Part shown: positions 21,821-32,476 of the stretch, piece by piece | Layout: each line of letters begins with the position of its first letter | Numbering within the stretch: the stretch's first letter is position 1 | Assembly (NCBI GenBank): GCA_030152305.1 | Contig: JASKOM010000007.1 | Location: 1 to 64,000 of the forward strand | Source of the DNA: Campylobacterota bacterium | GTDB taxonomy: Bacteria; Campylobacterota; Campylobacteria; Campylobacterales; Thiovulaceae | Direction: 5' to 3' | Length of the DNA stretch: 64,000 nt | Made by a program: the position numbers and the translations under genes | Notes under the pieces: generated by a model | Seen by the model: the letters and a program-made list of their open reading frames with translations, nothing else | Databases searched by the model: none | What the model was told of the DNA's origin: nothing

Positions 21821-23812
21821 TTAATCTTTAATAATATCAAATCCGTTTCCACCGTTTTTTTGAATTTGATAAAGTTTAGAAAATGTTGCAAAATAAATAT
21901 CATCTTGATTTCCACTATCCTCGTTTAATTCTTTTGAGAAAAATATTGAAATAGATACTGTTGATCTGCCCTCATTTACTAAATTTCCGTTGTGTTCATA
22001 ATTAGAGTTGTATACATTTTTACAAATAGCTTCTGCTAATTTCATAACTTGTTCTTCATTCTCAAATGGATAAATTATCGCAAATTCTCCTCCTGTTGTT
22101 CTAAACAATCTTTCTTTATCTACTCTGTGAGATATTGCTGTATTTCTAACAGAAACAGAAATATTTCTAATTAAATTATCTCCTTTTTTTAATCCATAAA
22201 GAGAGTTATAAACTTTTAATCCGTCGATATCAATTAACATCAATGAAAAAGTTTTTTTCTCTGTTTGAGCAAGATTAACTTCTCTGCTAAATGTAGTTAC
22301 AAATTCGTTCTTACTTTTTAAAAAAGTCAATTGATCAGTTGTTCTAATATTTTCAAGAGATTTTTTATCTGCAATATCTAATCTTACAGAAATATAACCA
22401 ATGATTCTATTTCCACTATCAAATTTTGGATAAATATGTGCTGATAGCCAAAAATCATTTCCTTTTGCATCTCTATTTTGAATTTCGCCAATCCAATCTC
22501 TACCTCTTGATAAATTATCCCACATGTCAGTATAAACTTTTGGATCGCTATTTGGACTTTTCATTATTGAATGTTTTCTACCAACTAATTCATCGTATTT
22601 ATAACCAGTTTTTTCTAAAAATGCTTTTGAAACATAATCGATTATTCCATTTTTATCAGTCGAAGAAACCATCATATTTTCATCCAAGAATTTCATATTT
22701 ATATGCATACTTGCTAAACGATCATCAAACACTTTTTTTAATTCTGCCTCTTGTTGAATAACATACGAAATATCTCGTAAAAAAATCACTGATTCATATT
22801 CGTTAATTTTTGATGCTGAAATTAAAAAAAAATGTTCTCTGCTATTGACATTTATAGCTACTTTAAACTTTCCTTCTGTGCTACTTTGAGTTAATTTATT
22901 TAGCCAACTTTTATAAGTCGTATCTTTATATAATAAACCTTCACCAACTTTAAATAATTCACAAACTGTTTTATACCTCTCGATAAAATCTTGGGCATTC
23001 AAGACACCAAATAATTTATAAAAAGCCTGATTTCCTTTTATAAATTTTTCACCATTTGTAATAAATATATATTCTGGATTAAATTCAAAAAGTGCATCAT
23101 ATTCTTCTACATATTTAGTTATTTTTTTTATTTCAACCATTCTGTAAATATAAATAAAAAAGATAAAAAATAATAAAAACGAAGAAACAGCAAAAATAAC
23201 TTTTATTAATATATTGCCTGACACCTCATCACGAGTTTTTAATAATAAATAAATTGGTTCCTTGCTATCTTTAAATTTATCAAGAACAAAAACTTGAGAT
23301 TTACCACAAATGAAATTTTGCTTATTAACATTATCGCAATTTAATTTATTAAACTCATTTTGCAATAATAAATTAACATTTTCATCAAGAAATAACTTTT
23401 CTAATCTTTTTTTTAAATTATCCATAGATATATAAAAAGTGCCATAGCCAATATGTTTATCACCGTTCATAAATTTAGAAACATAGTTATAACCATTTTT
23501 ATCAAAACCGTCAATAAATGCTTCTTCAAAAGAAAAGTTATTTAATTCATCTTGTTCTTTAACTTGAGCAATATTTTTTTTAGGTTTTTTATTGTTTTGT
23601 ATCGATGAGGTCTTGAACTGAAGATTTTCGATACCTAAAAATCGTAAATTAGATATTTCTAATTTGAGTTTATAAAAATTTAATTCTATTGAGTTTTGTA
23701 ATTTATCTTTACCATCTTTGATATAAAGATTTGCAAAAAAATAAATTAATCCAAGTTGAGCAAATATATATATAAACCCAAGAGCCAATATTTTTAAATA
23801 ATGTTTTAGCAT
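21821..23812 (-). CDS. Membrane-anchored PAS-GGDEF protein
   Basis: TM plus periplasmic region plus TM; PAS (KYDELVGRKHSIMKSPNS); active-site-like motif GGEFA. Confidence 0.85.
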   Translation of the reverse strand: MLKHYLKILALGFIYIFAQLGLIYFFANLYIKDGKDKLQNSIELNFYKLKLEISNLRFLGIENLQFKTSSIQNNKKPKKNIAQVKEQDELNNFSFEEAFIDGFDKNGYNYVSKFMNGDKHIGYGTFYISMDNLKKRLEKLFLDENVNLLLQNEFNKLNCDNVNKQNFICGKSQVFVLDKFKDSKEPIYLLLKTRDEVSGNILIKVIFAVSSFLLFFIFFIYIYRMVEIKKITKYVEEYDALFEFNPEYIFITNGEKFIKGNQAFYKLFGVLNAQDFIERYKTVCELFKVGEGLLYKDTTYKSWLNKLTQSSTEGKFKVAINVNSREHFFLISASKINEYESVIFLRDISYVIQQEAELKKVFDDRLASMHINMKFLDENMMVSSTDKNGIIDYVSKAFLEKTGYKYDELVGRKHSIMKSPNSDPKVYTDMWDNLSRGRDWIGEIQNRDAKGNDFWLSAHIYPKFDSGNRIIGYISVRLDIADKKSLENIRTTDQLTFLKSKNEFVTTFSREVNLAQTEKKTFSLMLIDIDGLKVYNSLYGLKKGDNLIRNISVSVRNTAISHRVDKERLFRTTGGEFAIIYPFENEEQVMKLAEAICKNVYNSNYEHNGNLVNEGRSTVSISIFFSKELNEDSGNQDDIYFATFSKLYQIQKNGGNGFDIIKD

Positions 23813-24021
23813 AAAATATTTTCCTTTTTCTTAAAATTCTAACAAACATTTAAATATTATTAGATAGAGAATAAACATTAAAAATAAACTTTAATAAAAT
23901 GAGAAATATAAAATCAAAAATTATCGATAAAAACATTAATGTTAATATTCTGTTTTAGTTAAATCCAAAACAAAGGATTGATTAATTAAATAGAGTTTTG
24001 ACTCTAAATTTATAATTTTTT

Positions 24022-25668
24022 ATGGAGCTATTGTTTATGCTTTCTATTATCGTAACAACTTTACTTTTAACTCTTATCATTAATGTTTTATTAAAAAAAA
24101 TAAATTTGCCTCCAATTATTGGCTATATTTTTACTGGAACAATGATTACATATATTTTTGGACTTAATGATGCTGTTAATAACAAAGATCTTAAAGAAAT
24201 TGCAGAATTTGGAATAGCATTTTTAATGTTTACTATTGGGTTAGAGTTATCAATAATACATTTAAAAGATATTCGATATGAAGTTTTTATTCTTGGTTCA
24301 TTACAAATTATTTTAACAGGTGGTGCAGTTTTTGGCATTGCATATTTATTATTACATATAGATTTATATAGTTCAATTGTTATTTCTATGGTTATTCCTC
24401 TTTCATCAACAGCAATCGTTTTAAAAAGTTTAAATGAAACAGGAGAAATAAATAGAAAATACGGGAAAAACGGTCTTGGCATATTAATCATGCAAGATAT
24501 TGCCGTTATTCCAATTTTATTAATTATATGGTTTTTATCAACAAATAATAATGGAACAACTGAAGAAAGTGGAACTGTTTTTGTAATTTTTAAAATGATG
24601 TTTGGCGGTGCTTTACTTGTTGGCACACTTGTATTTATTGGTAAATATTTATTAGAACCTTTTTTAACAGAAATAATAAAAACAAAATCAGATGAATTAT
24701 TTATAACGGCAATTTTATTTTTAGCAATTGGTTCAGCACATTTAGCTCATGTTTTTGGCTTTTCACTTTCAATGGGAGCATTTATTGCTGGTATGTTGAT
24801 CGCTGAAACAAGATATAAACATCAAGTCGAAACTGACTTAATACCGTTTAGAGATATTTTATTAGGCATATTTTTTATAACTGTTGGAATGCAAATAAAA
24901 ATAGATATTTTATTACAAGATATTTATTTATTGCTTTTATTAATTCCAGCAATATTTATTATAAAATTCTTAGTTATTTATTATATTACTGGATTCAGAA
25001 ATATTCGTCGAACAAGATTAAAAACAGCCGTGATTCTTGTTCAAATTGGTGAATTTGCTCTTGCTGTTCTTGAGTTGTCTTCGACATCTGGAATTATAAA
25101 ACCTGAATATTCTCAATTGTTAATTATAACAACAGTTATTTCAATGATTTTAACTCCAATGTTATTATTAAATCTTGGAAATATTGTTGATAAATTTATA
25201 AGCCATAGTTTAGAAAATGAAAGTGAAGAAATTAATTTAGGTATGCCTCCAAGTTCTGTTGTTATTTTAGGATTTGGAGAATTTGGACAAAATGTAGCAA
25301 GAGTTCTTAACTCTCATCATATTAGCTATTCTATTATCGAGAATAATATAGACACTTATTATAAAGGCATGGAAACTGGAGAACATATTATTTTTGGCAA
25401 TGCTGGTAAAAAAAATATTTTACAACTTGCTTTAATTAATTGGAATCAAAAAGTTGTTGTTGCTATTAATAATCCAAAAAAGTTATATCAAGTTTGTGAA
25501 ATGATTAGTCATATCGTTCCAGTTGATAATATCATCGTTAAAGTTCATAGCGAACAAGAAAAAGAAGATATTCGCGATTTAAATCTTACAAATATAATCG
25601 TTGAAAATAATATCGTTAGCAAAGCTGTTCTTGAAATTATTACAAACGATATATTCAATAAAAAATAA
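24022..25668 (+). CDS. Monovalent cation:proton antiporter-2 family with TrkA-N domain (Kef-like)
   Basis: LPPIIGYIFTGT, GFSLSMGAFIAGMLIAET, TrkA-N VVILGFGEFGQNVARVL. Confidence 0.9.
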   Translation: MELLFMLSIIVTTLLLTLIINVLLKKINLPPIIGYIFTGTMITYIFGLNDAVNNKDLKEIAEFGIAFLMFTIGLELSIIHLKDIRYEVFILGSLQIILTGGAVFGIAYLLLHIDLYSSIVISMVIPLSSTAIVLKSLNETGEINRKYGKNGLGILIMQDIAVIPILLIIWFLSTNNNGTTEESGTVFVIFKMMFGGALLVGTLVFIGKYLLEPFLTEIIKTKSDELFITAILFLAIGSAHLAHVFGFSLSMGAFIAGMLIAETRYKHQVETDLIPFRDILLGIFFITVGMQIKIDILLQDIYLLLLLIPAIFIIKFLVIYYITGFRNIRRTRLKTAVILVQIGEFALAVLELSSTSGIIKPEYSQLLIITTVISMILTPMLLLNLGNIVDKFISHSLENESEEINLGMPPSSVVILGFGEFGQNVARVLNSHHISYSIIENNIDTYYKGMETGEHIIFGNAGKKNILQLALINWNQKVVVAINNPKKLYQVCEMISHIVPVDNIIVKVHSEQEKEDIRDLNLTNIIVENNIVSKAVLEIITNDIFNKK

Positions 25669-26590
25669 AATTTATTTTTTTGCCGAAAAAGTTCTTTCAA
25701 ATCCGCAACGATTCGAATGGACTTTACCCATTTTTTTCTTACCCGTTTCGTTTATTTATTGTCTGTTTGTTTTTATAAATTCTTTTATTAAATTTTTAAA
25801 TAAACAAAAATTGCATGATAATATCGTTGGAGTTGGTAATTTAGTTCTTGGTGGCAGTGGAAAAACACCAATTATTTTAGCCTTAGTTGAAAAAGAAATT
25901 AAAAATAATAAACGAATTGGTATTTTATTACGAGGCTACGGTCGTCAAAGTAAAGGAACAATTATTATTTCTGATAATGGCAATATAAAAACTTCTGTTA
26001 ATATTAGTGGCGATGAAGCAATGTTATATTCTCAAAAATTTAAAAATAAAAATGTTTCTGTTGTTGTTTCTGAAAATCGCAAAAATGGTATCAATGTCTT
26101 ACAAAAATTAAAAACCGATATTATTTTTCTTGATGATTCTTTTCGCCAACATGACATTATTAAAAATATCGAATACCTCATCAAATCAGATAATAAAAAT
26201 AAATTTTGTATTCCAGCTGGTAGTTATCGCGAAAAATTATGGTTTTTTAAAAAAAATGAAAATATAAAATACATAATAGAAGATATTGATTTTGTTAGAA
26301 AAGTTTTTATCGAAAATAAAAAAGAAAAAATGGTTCTCGTTACTGCGATTTCGAAACCTGAACGATTATATAAATATATAAATCATGACATACCAAAATA
26401 TATTTTTCCAGATCATTATGTCTTTAATAAACATGAACTTATTAATATATTAAAAAAAGAGAATGCTGATTCAATTCTTGTTACAGAAAAAGATTTTGTA
26501 AAAATAAAAGAATTTGAAATATCAGTCTCTCTGATAAAATTAGAAATTGAATTTATAGCAGGAGGGGAATTTGACCGTAGAAGAATTTGA
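25601..26590 (+). CDS. lpxK: Tetraacyldisaccharide 4'-kinase
   Basis: VGVGNLVLGGSGKTPIILALVE, LLRGYGRQSKG. The start is uncertain: TTG at 25601 or 25631 overlaps the upstream gene. Confidence 0.9.
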   Translation: MKIISLAKLFLKLLQTIYSIKNKIYFFAEKVLSNPQRFEWTLPIFFLPVSFIYCLFVFINSFIKFLNKQKLHDNIVGVGNLVLGGSGKTPIILALVEKEIKNNKRIGILLRGYGRQSKGTIIISDNGNIKTSVNISGDEAMLYSQKFKNKNVSVVVSENRKNGINVLQKLKTDIIFLDDSFRQHDIIKNIEYLIKSDNKNKFCIPAGSYREKLWFFKKNENIKYIIEDIDFVRKVFIENKKEKMVLVTAISKPERLYKYINHDIPKYIFPDHYVFNKHELINILKKENADSILVTEKDFVKIKEFEISVSLIKLEIEFIAGGEFDRRRI

Positions 26591-28094
26591 AAAAATTATT
26601 GAAAGTTATAAGAGAGAATATTTAACAATTGTAAAAAAAATAGGAGCTGATCATATTTGGATGGCACCAAATAAAGGTGATTGGTATCATTCTCAATATT
26701 TTGTAATAGATGTAAAACGAAATGCCAGTCAAGATATTGATTTAACTTTTGCCGTTAATGATTCGAGCATTGGCAATCCAAAAATGTTAGCTGATTTATC
26801 AATGGTTAAAACATATTTACAAAAAGAAAATTTTAGATATACATCGATTCAAGATGCTAAAAATAAATTTAAAGATATTTGTGATAAATATCCTTTTGTT
26901 AAAGCTGAACGAGAATCCAAAGTTATATATATGGACAAAGATAGCAAAATAAATAATATTGAAGTCGGCTTTTCTCCTAATATTCCTTTGAAATCTCAAG
27001 TTGTTTTGCCAGTTAATAATAGTTCTGAATCTGAAAAAATATTTGGTGATCTTAATTTAAGCGATGAGGTAAAAGCTTCGTTTTATAATGGTTTAAAAAG
27101 TAAAGGTTTTGTTATATTAGCTGGAATAAGTGGCATCGGAAAAACAAAAATATTTGAAAATTTTGTAAAACATTTTACTCCGCAAATAGGCAAAGATAAT
27201 TTCGTTTTTGTTGCAATTCGTCCAGATTTTCGAGATACAAAATCGCTTTTGGGTTTTTATAATCCATTGTCAGAAGAATATCAAATTACACCGCTTTTAG
27301 AATTATTAATTAGAGCAACAGATGATTTAAAAACTCCATATTTTGTTTTGTTTGATGAAATGAATTTAGCAAGAGTCGAATATTATTTTGCAGATTTTTT
27401 AAGTGTTCTAGAATCGCAAAGAGATTCGTCAGGTTTTACAACACAGTCAATTCAACTTCATAATAGCATGAGTGATAAAGTTCGCCAACAAGGTGTTCCG
27501 CGAGATATAAAAATATCACCAAATGTTTATTTTGTAGGCAGTGTAAATATAGACGAAACAACTCATATGTTCTCGCCAAAAGTAATAGACCGAGCTTTTA
27601 CGATTGAATTTGATGTCGGATCTTTTAAAAATTATATGGACTTTTTAGAAGATCATTTAGATAAAGAATTTTCGTTATCAGCTGATTTTAAAAAATTAAT
27701 GAAAAAAGATTTTATAAATCAAGGTAAATATACAGCTATTAAAAAAGATGAAAAATTTGTAGATACTTCGATTTCTTATTTTGAAGATTTAAATTTAATT
27801 AATCAAATGCTTCCAAAAAACTTAAAATTTGGCTATCGAGTATTTGACGAAATTATTTCATTTATAATAAACTCAAGAGATTCTATTATAAAATTTAGAG
27901 ACGATAATGAAGCTTTTGATATAGCAATAAAAATGAAAATATTACCTAAGTTTCATGGAACAAGAGATAAATTAGAAAAAATATTTGACGAAATAAGTTT
28001 ATTTGCAGAACAAAAACAATGGTCGCATACATTAAATAAGATTCAAAGTATGCGAGAATCGATGATTTCTATGGGTTATACAAGTTTCATGTAA
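26571..28094 (+). CDS. McrB-like AAA_5 ATPase, orphan
   Basis: Walker A GISGIGKTK, LFDEMNLARVEYYFADFLSVLE, GSVNIDETTHMFSPKVIDRA; TTG start. Confidence 0.75.
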   Translation: MTVEEFEKIIESYKREYLTIVKKIGADHIWMAPNKGDWYHSQYFVIDVKRNASQDIDLTFAVNDSSIGNPKMLADLSMVKTYLQKENFRYTSIQDAKNKFKDICDKYPFVKAERESKVIYMDKDSKINNIEVGFSPNIPLKSQVVLPVNNSSESEKIFGDLNLSDEVKASFYNGLKSKGFVILAGISGIGKTKIFENFVKHFTPQIGKDNFVFVAIRPDFRDTKSLLGFYNPLSEEYQITPLLELLIRATDDLKTPYFVLFDEMNLARVEYYFADFLSVLESQRDSSGFTTQSIQLHNSMSDKVRQQGVPRDIKISPNVYFVGSVNIDETTHMFSPKVIDRAFTIEFDVGSFKNYMDFLEDHLDKEFSLSADFKKLMKKDFINQGKYTAIKKDEKFVDTSISYFEDLNLINQMLPKNLKFGYRVFDEIISFIINSRDSIIKFRDDNEAFDIAIKMKILPKFHGTRDKLEKIFDEISLFAEQKQWSHTLNKIQSMRESMISMGYTSFM

Positions 28095-28148
28095 AAATAA
28101 AATTTTTAATTAAATTAAAAATAAATTCAATAAGGAGAAATAAATATT

Positions 28149-28748
28149 ATGGAAGAAATGTTAATAGAATTATTAAAAGAATATGGATATATAATTTTAT
28201 TTTTATGGAGTATTCTCGAAGGTGAAACTGGATTAGTCATGGCTGGTGTCATTGTTCATACTGGCGATATGGTTTTATTCACAGCAATAGTCGTCGCTGG
28301 ACTCGGCGGTTTTGTAGGCGATCAAATATATTTTTATATTGGTCGTTTTAATCGAAATTACATTCATAATAAATTAAAAAATCAAAGACGAAAATTCGCA
28401 TTGGCAACTCTTTTATTACGAAAATATGGCTGGTGGATTATATTCGTTCAAAGATATTTATACGGCTTAAGAACTATTTTACCAATGTCAATCGGAACAA
28501 CAAAATACAGTGGAAAAACTTTTGCTGTTTTAAATTTAATCAGTGCTTTTATTTGGGCAAGTGTAACGATTATTCCAGCTTATATTTTTGGCGAAGAAAT
28601 TTTAAAAATAGTTCATTTTGCAAAAGAGCATTTAGAATTTGCTATTCCTGTTGCACTAATTTTAATAGGTTCTGTTGGCTATTTTTTTCACAAAGTTTCT
28701 TCTCCAAAACCTCATCGAATTAATAAAAATAAAGATAAAAATTCATGA
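28149..28748 (+). CDS. DedA family membrane protein
   Basis: LWSILEGETGLVMAG, FVGDQIYFYIGR, RYLYGLRTILPMSIG. Confidence 0.9.
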   Translation: MEEMLIELLKEYGYIILFLWSILEGETGLVMAGVIVHTGDMVLFTAIVVAGLGGFVGDQIYFYIGRFNRNYIHNKLKNQRRKFALATLLLRKYGWWIIFVQRYLYGLRTILPMSIGTTKYSGKTFAVLNLISAFIWASVTIIPAYIFGEEILKIVHFAKEHLEFAIPVALILIGSVGYFFHKVSSPKPHRINKNKDKNS

Positions 28749-29767
28749 AACATCGAGGGATTGCCCTCTATATAACTATTGGTTTAATTACTTTAATTTC
28801 AATCGTAATAATGAGATCGCTTGATCTCATTAATTCTGGTTTTCAGCATGTTGCAAATGTTGAAAAAATAAATCAAACTAAAGTAGTTGTAACCGATATC
28901 GAAAAAGTAATGGCTGTTATTTTTGGAGAAATTAAAAGTTCCGAAGATCTTCAATATTTTATTGGTGTATCTCCGCCTGTTGTTGATAAAGATGGTCGTT
29001 TTATGGTTTCTCTTGAAACAAAACCTTTTCATCGTGGAGTTAATATAAATAAATTATTAGAAGAAGCAAATTCATCAGCACCAGAACCTGATAAAGTTTT
29101 TCAGTTAAAAGAAAAATATGAAAGTTTATTTAATTATATATTCTCGACTTATCGAATAAAAGACGGTGAATTATTATTAAATATGATTCTTGATGTTCTT
29201 GATACTGATTTTGTCGAAAGATCTATCGATAGCGAAATTGCTATAAAAGATCCAACTTTTCCAAATGGGATTATTCCAAATAAAGAAGCTTTTAATCGAA
29301 TAATTGCTGAATATCGAGAACTTTCGGATGACAATGAAATTCAAAAAGTTCCGTGGGATGATTTTTTTATTTTTACGATTTTTACATCTGAATTATCGAT
29401 AGATTGCACTTTTATGAGTGAAAATTTGGCTGAAGCTTTGAAATTAGAAGTTTCAGATGTTGTCGATTCAGAAAATGATCAAAATAATAAACAAAATTTC
29501 CGTAAAAATAGTAATGATGAAAATGGTGAAAAGAAAAAAGATCAATTTGGACAAGATGATAAAAGCGAAGAAATAGGTTGCGAAAGCATATCTGACAAAA
29601 AGAATGACGATATAAAAAAAGAATTTAATATTAAAGAGTTCGATAATAATTCGACATATTATCTTGAAGGTGTCGTTTCGTATAGTGCAAATATTATCGA
29701 AGAAGGTTTTAAATTTATATACGATTTAAAAAGTAAAAGGATAGTTGATCTTGAAATTGTTCAATAA
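28745..29767 (+). CDS. GspK-like minor pseudopilin
   Basis: N-terminal MKHRGIALYITIGLITLISIVIMRSLD plus position first in the Gsp-like operon. Confidence 0.6.
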   Translation: MKHRGIALYITIGLITLISIVIMRSLDLINSGFQHVANVEKINQTKVVVTDIEKVMAVIFGEIKSSEDLQYFIGVSPPVVDKDGRFMVSLETKPFHRGVNINKLLEEANSSAPEPDKVFQLKEKYESLFNYIFSTYRIKDGELLLNMILDVLDTDFVERSIDSEIAIKDPTFPNGIIPNKEAFNRIIAEYRELSDDNEIQKVPWDDFFIFTIFTSELSIDCTFMSENLAEALKLEVSDVVDSENDQNNKQNFRKNSNDENGEKKKDQFGQDDKSEEIGCESISDKKNDDIKKEFNIKEFDNNSTYYLEGVVSYSANIIEEGFKFIYDLKSKRIVDLEIVQ

Positions 29768-30707
29768 AAAAAATCGCCGAATTGATTATATATCGAAAAA
29801 TATAAAATTTGAAGATATTAATAATCGAGAAAAGCGAGATCTTGTTTTAGCTCCTAATTTTTATTGGGTCAAACGAGAAAATCTCGGTGTGCCATCAGAA
29901 AAAGAGGCAATTAAATTTGCAAAATCTGTTTTTGATGGTGTTTTGCCAGAGTTAGATTCTTTTAAGTTTTTTACTATAAAAGAAAAGGTTAATGAAAAAG
30001 CTGAAATTAGCTATTTATTTATAGCTTACAATCCAATTGAAATTTCGAAATATTTAGTTGAAATTGGAATCGATGAAAAAAATATTGCAAATATTTATAT
30101 TGCTCAAAGTGAATTTAATGAAATAGTTGATTCGATTATTATTAATGATAATAAATCTATTGTTTCGATTGATGGAATAATTTCAGAAATTCCATTTAAA
30201 ACTGAAAGTCAAATTTCTATTATAAATTATTTGCAAAGTAATAAAAGATCGAAATATTCAATAAAAATAAAAGGGCTTGATTCTGAAGGTTCGCCAATTT
30301 TATTATTGTCAGCGATTCCGTTTGCAATTTCGATCTATTTTGGGCTTGATATTTATAAATTAAACAGCGATAAAGTTATTCTTGAAAATGAAATTATAAA
30401 AAGACGAGAAGCTTATAAATTACCAGATACATCTTTTCAAATTGCAAGTTTATTAAAAAAATTTGAAACGATCGAAGAAGATCAAAGCAATTTGCGAGAT
30501 AATTTATATTGGCTAAGTGAAAGTAATTTTAATTCGTTTGGAAAAATTCAAAATCTTGTTATTTATAAAAATGGAGAACTAAATTTTAAATTTAAAATAA
30601 AACAGAAAGATAAATTAAACGAAATGAAAATGACTTTGCAAAAAAAGAATAAAAAAGTTTCTATTTCTGAAAATGGTGATATTATCGATGTGAGTTTTCC
30701 AAAATGA
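29745..30707 (+). CDS. GspL-like inner membrane protein
   Basis: Cytoplasmic domain, single TM (ILLLSAIPFAISIYFGLDIY), operon position. Confidence 0.5.
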   Translation: MILKLFNKKNRRIDYISKNIKFEDINNREKRDLVLAPNFYWVKRENLGVPSEKEAIKFAKSVFDGVLPELDSFKFFTIKEKVNEKAEISYLFIAYNPIEISKYLVEIGIDEKNIANIYIAQSEFNEIVDSIIINDNKSIVSIDGIISEIPFKTESQISIINYLQSNKRSKYSIKIKGLDSEGSPILLLSAIPFAISIYFGLDIYKLNSDKVILENEIIKRREAYKLPDTSFQIASLLKKFETIEEDQSNLRDNLYWLSESNFNSFGKIQNLVIYKNGELNFKFKIKQKDKLNEMKMTLQKKNKKVSISENGDIIDVSFPK

Positions 30708-31111
30708 CAGCAATAAATAAAAATCATCTTTTAATATTTATTTTGTTATTAGTCGTATCGATAATTTTATATTTTAAACGGGCTGAATATCGAACAGAAA
30801 TAGATAATTTATTTATTAATGCTGAAATTATCGAACGAGACGGAGTTAAATTAAACGATTTGCGAACAAGATGGGATAATAAAAATAATCGTGAATCGAT
30901 TTTAAAATATCTTGAAAATATCGTTCCAAAAGGCAAAACTCGAAAAACTGCGAATAAAATTTCTTATCAATTTGAGGCAATGTCAAAAGCTGATTTTGAT
31001 CAACATATTAAAAAAATTTTTCAATCTTCAACTGAAGTTATAAGATTAAATGTTGAAAAAATAGATGATTTTAATATGTCGTTTGGTATTGAATTGGAGG
31101 TTGGACGATGA
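30704..31111 (+). CDS. GspM-like inner membrane protein
   Basis: Small, N-terminal TM, ferredoxin-like-sized C-terminus, operon position. Confidence 0.45.
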   Translation: MTAINKNHLLIFILLLVVSIILYFKRAEYRTEIDNLFINAEIIERDGVKLNDLRTRWDNKNNRESILKYLENIVPKGKTRKTANKISYQFEAMSKADFDQHIKKIFQSSTEVIRLNVEKIDDFNMSFGIELEVGR

Positions 31112-31632
31112 AATATTTATATTCGTTTTTTGTATTTTTATTATCGGCTTATATTATGATTTTAATGTTTTTGCCTCGCGAAAAGCTTTGGTATTTTGCT
31201 GAAGATTATTTGCAAAAATATAATATTGTTATCGCTGATGAAAAATTAAGTTCAACTCCGCCATTATTAGAAATTAACGATGGTTTAGTTTTATATTCTG
31301 GAATGGAAGTTTTAAAATTTGAAACAGGTTCGATTTTACCAGCATTTTTTTATAATGTAATTAATATTTATAATGTAAAAATTGGTAAAGATTTTCAGCA
31401 ATTTAAAGAATTATATTTTGAGAAATTATCAGCTGATTATTCTGTTGGGCAATATCAAAAAGTTTTTATTTTTGGCAAAGGTTCATTTGGTGAATTACGG
31501 GGTCGAGTAAATATTTTTGATAGAACAATAGATTTATTATTAATTCCAGAAGAAAGTTTTAAAAAGAGTTCATTAATAAATATGTTTAAAAAACATGAAA
31601 ATGGAGGATATATTTATAATGGTAAGTTCTAA
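31108..31632 (+). CDS. GspN-like protein
   Basis: N-terminal TM protein; operon position and topology. Confidence 0.4.
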   Translation: MKYLYSFFVFLLSAYIMILMFLPREKLWYFAEDYLQKYNIVIADEKLSSTPPLLEINDGLVLYSGMEVLKFETGSILPAFFYNVINIYNVKIGKDFQQFKELYFEKLSADYSVGQYQKVFIFGKGSFGELRGRVNIFDRTIDLLLIPEESFKKSSLINMFKKHENGGYIYNGKF

Positions 31633-32476
31633 AAATATATATTTTAAAAGTGCCATTTTTGGTTCAACGATTTCGATTTTGTCGCTTTCGGCATTGAATT
31701 TATATTTGCCTTCACACGGAATTATTAAAAGTGGAGAACAGCCTTTTCATCAGTTTTATATGTATCGAATTGGACAACTTTTTGTCGATGATGTTAAAGC
31801 TGAACCAAAAAAAGAGGAAGCTCCAAAAGTTGAAGAAAAAGTTTATGATTTAAAAAAATGGAAATTAGTCGGAACTTTTTTAAGTCGAAATGACGGTTTT
31901 GCAACTGTTGAAGATGGCAAAGATGTCGTAATTATCGTTTTAGATGATGTTTATAAAGGCTATGAACTTGTTGATTTAAAAGTCGATGAAGCTTTTTTTA
32001 AAAATGCTGGAAAATTATATAGCTTAAAAATTAACGAAGAAAAAAATAAAAAAGATAATAAAAATAATCCTGCTGATAAAAATAAAGTTAATCCAGATTT
32101 ATTAGAAGATAAAGAGATGAATATTAAAACTAAAGTTGATCCAAAAACAAATGAAATAAAATCAGCAACTGTAAAACGAGATGATGTTAATTTTTATGTT
32201 AAAAATGTTGGTCAAATTTGGCAAAATATAAGATTTAAAGATTATCGAGAAAATCGCAAATTAAAAGGTTTTGAAGTTACTTTTGTGAAAAATGGTTCTA
32301 CTTTTCAGCAATTGGGATTACAATCTGGGGATATTATTATTGCAATTAATGGCGAAGAGGTAACTAGTTATTCTCAAGTTCAAAAATATTATACGAATAT
32401 AAATAAAATGAAAAGTTTAAATTTAAAAGTTATGCGAAATGGTGAAGAAAGGGAAATAGATTATGCGATTAACTAA
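31619..32476 (+). CDS. GspC-like protein with PDZ domain
   Basis: ATG 31619 behind GGAGG; N-terminal TM; PDZ-like FVKNGSTFQQLGLQSGDIIIAINGEEV. Confidence 0.75.
   Translation: MVSSKNIYFKSAIFGSTISILSLSALNLYLPSHGIIKSGEQPFHQFYMYRIGQLFVDDVKAEPKKEEAPKVEEKVYDLKKWKLVGTFLSRNDGFATVEDGKDVVIIVLDDVYKGYELVDLKVDEAFFKNAGKLYSLKINEEKNKKDNKNNPADKNKVNPDLLEDKEMNIKTKVDPKTNEIKSATVKRDDVNFYVKNVGQIWQNIRFKDYRENRKLKGFEVTFVKNGSTFQQLGLQSGDIIIAINGEEVTSYSQVQKYYTNINKMKSLNLKVMRNGEEREIDYAIN

Noticed and set aside
22426-22761. 111-aa + ORF
   Set aside because: Antisense shadow of the PAS-GGDEF gene.
24123-24626. 167-aa minus ORF opposite the Kef-like antiporter
   Set aside because: Shadow ORF; the + frame is a clearly recognised transporter.
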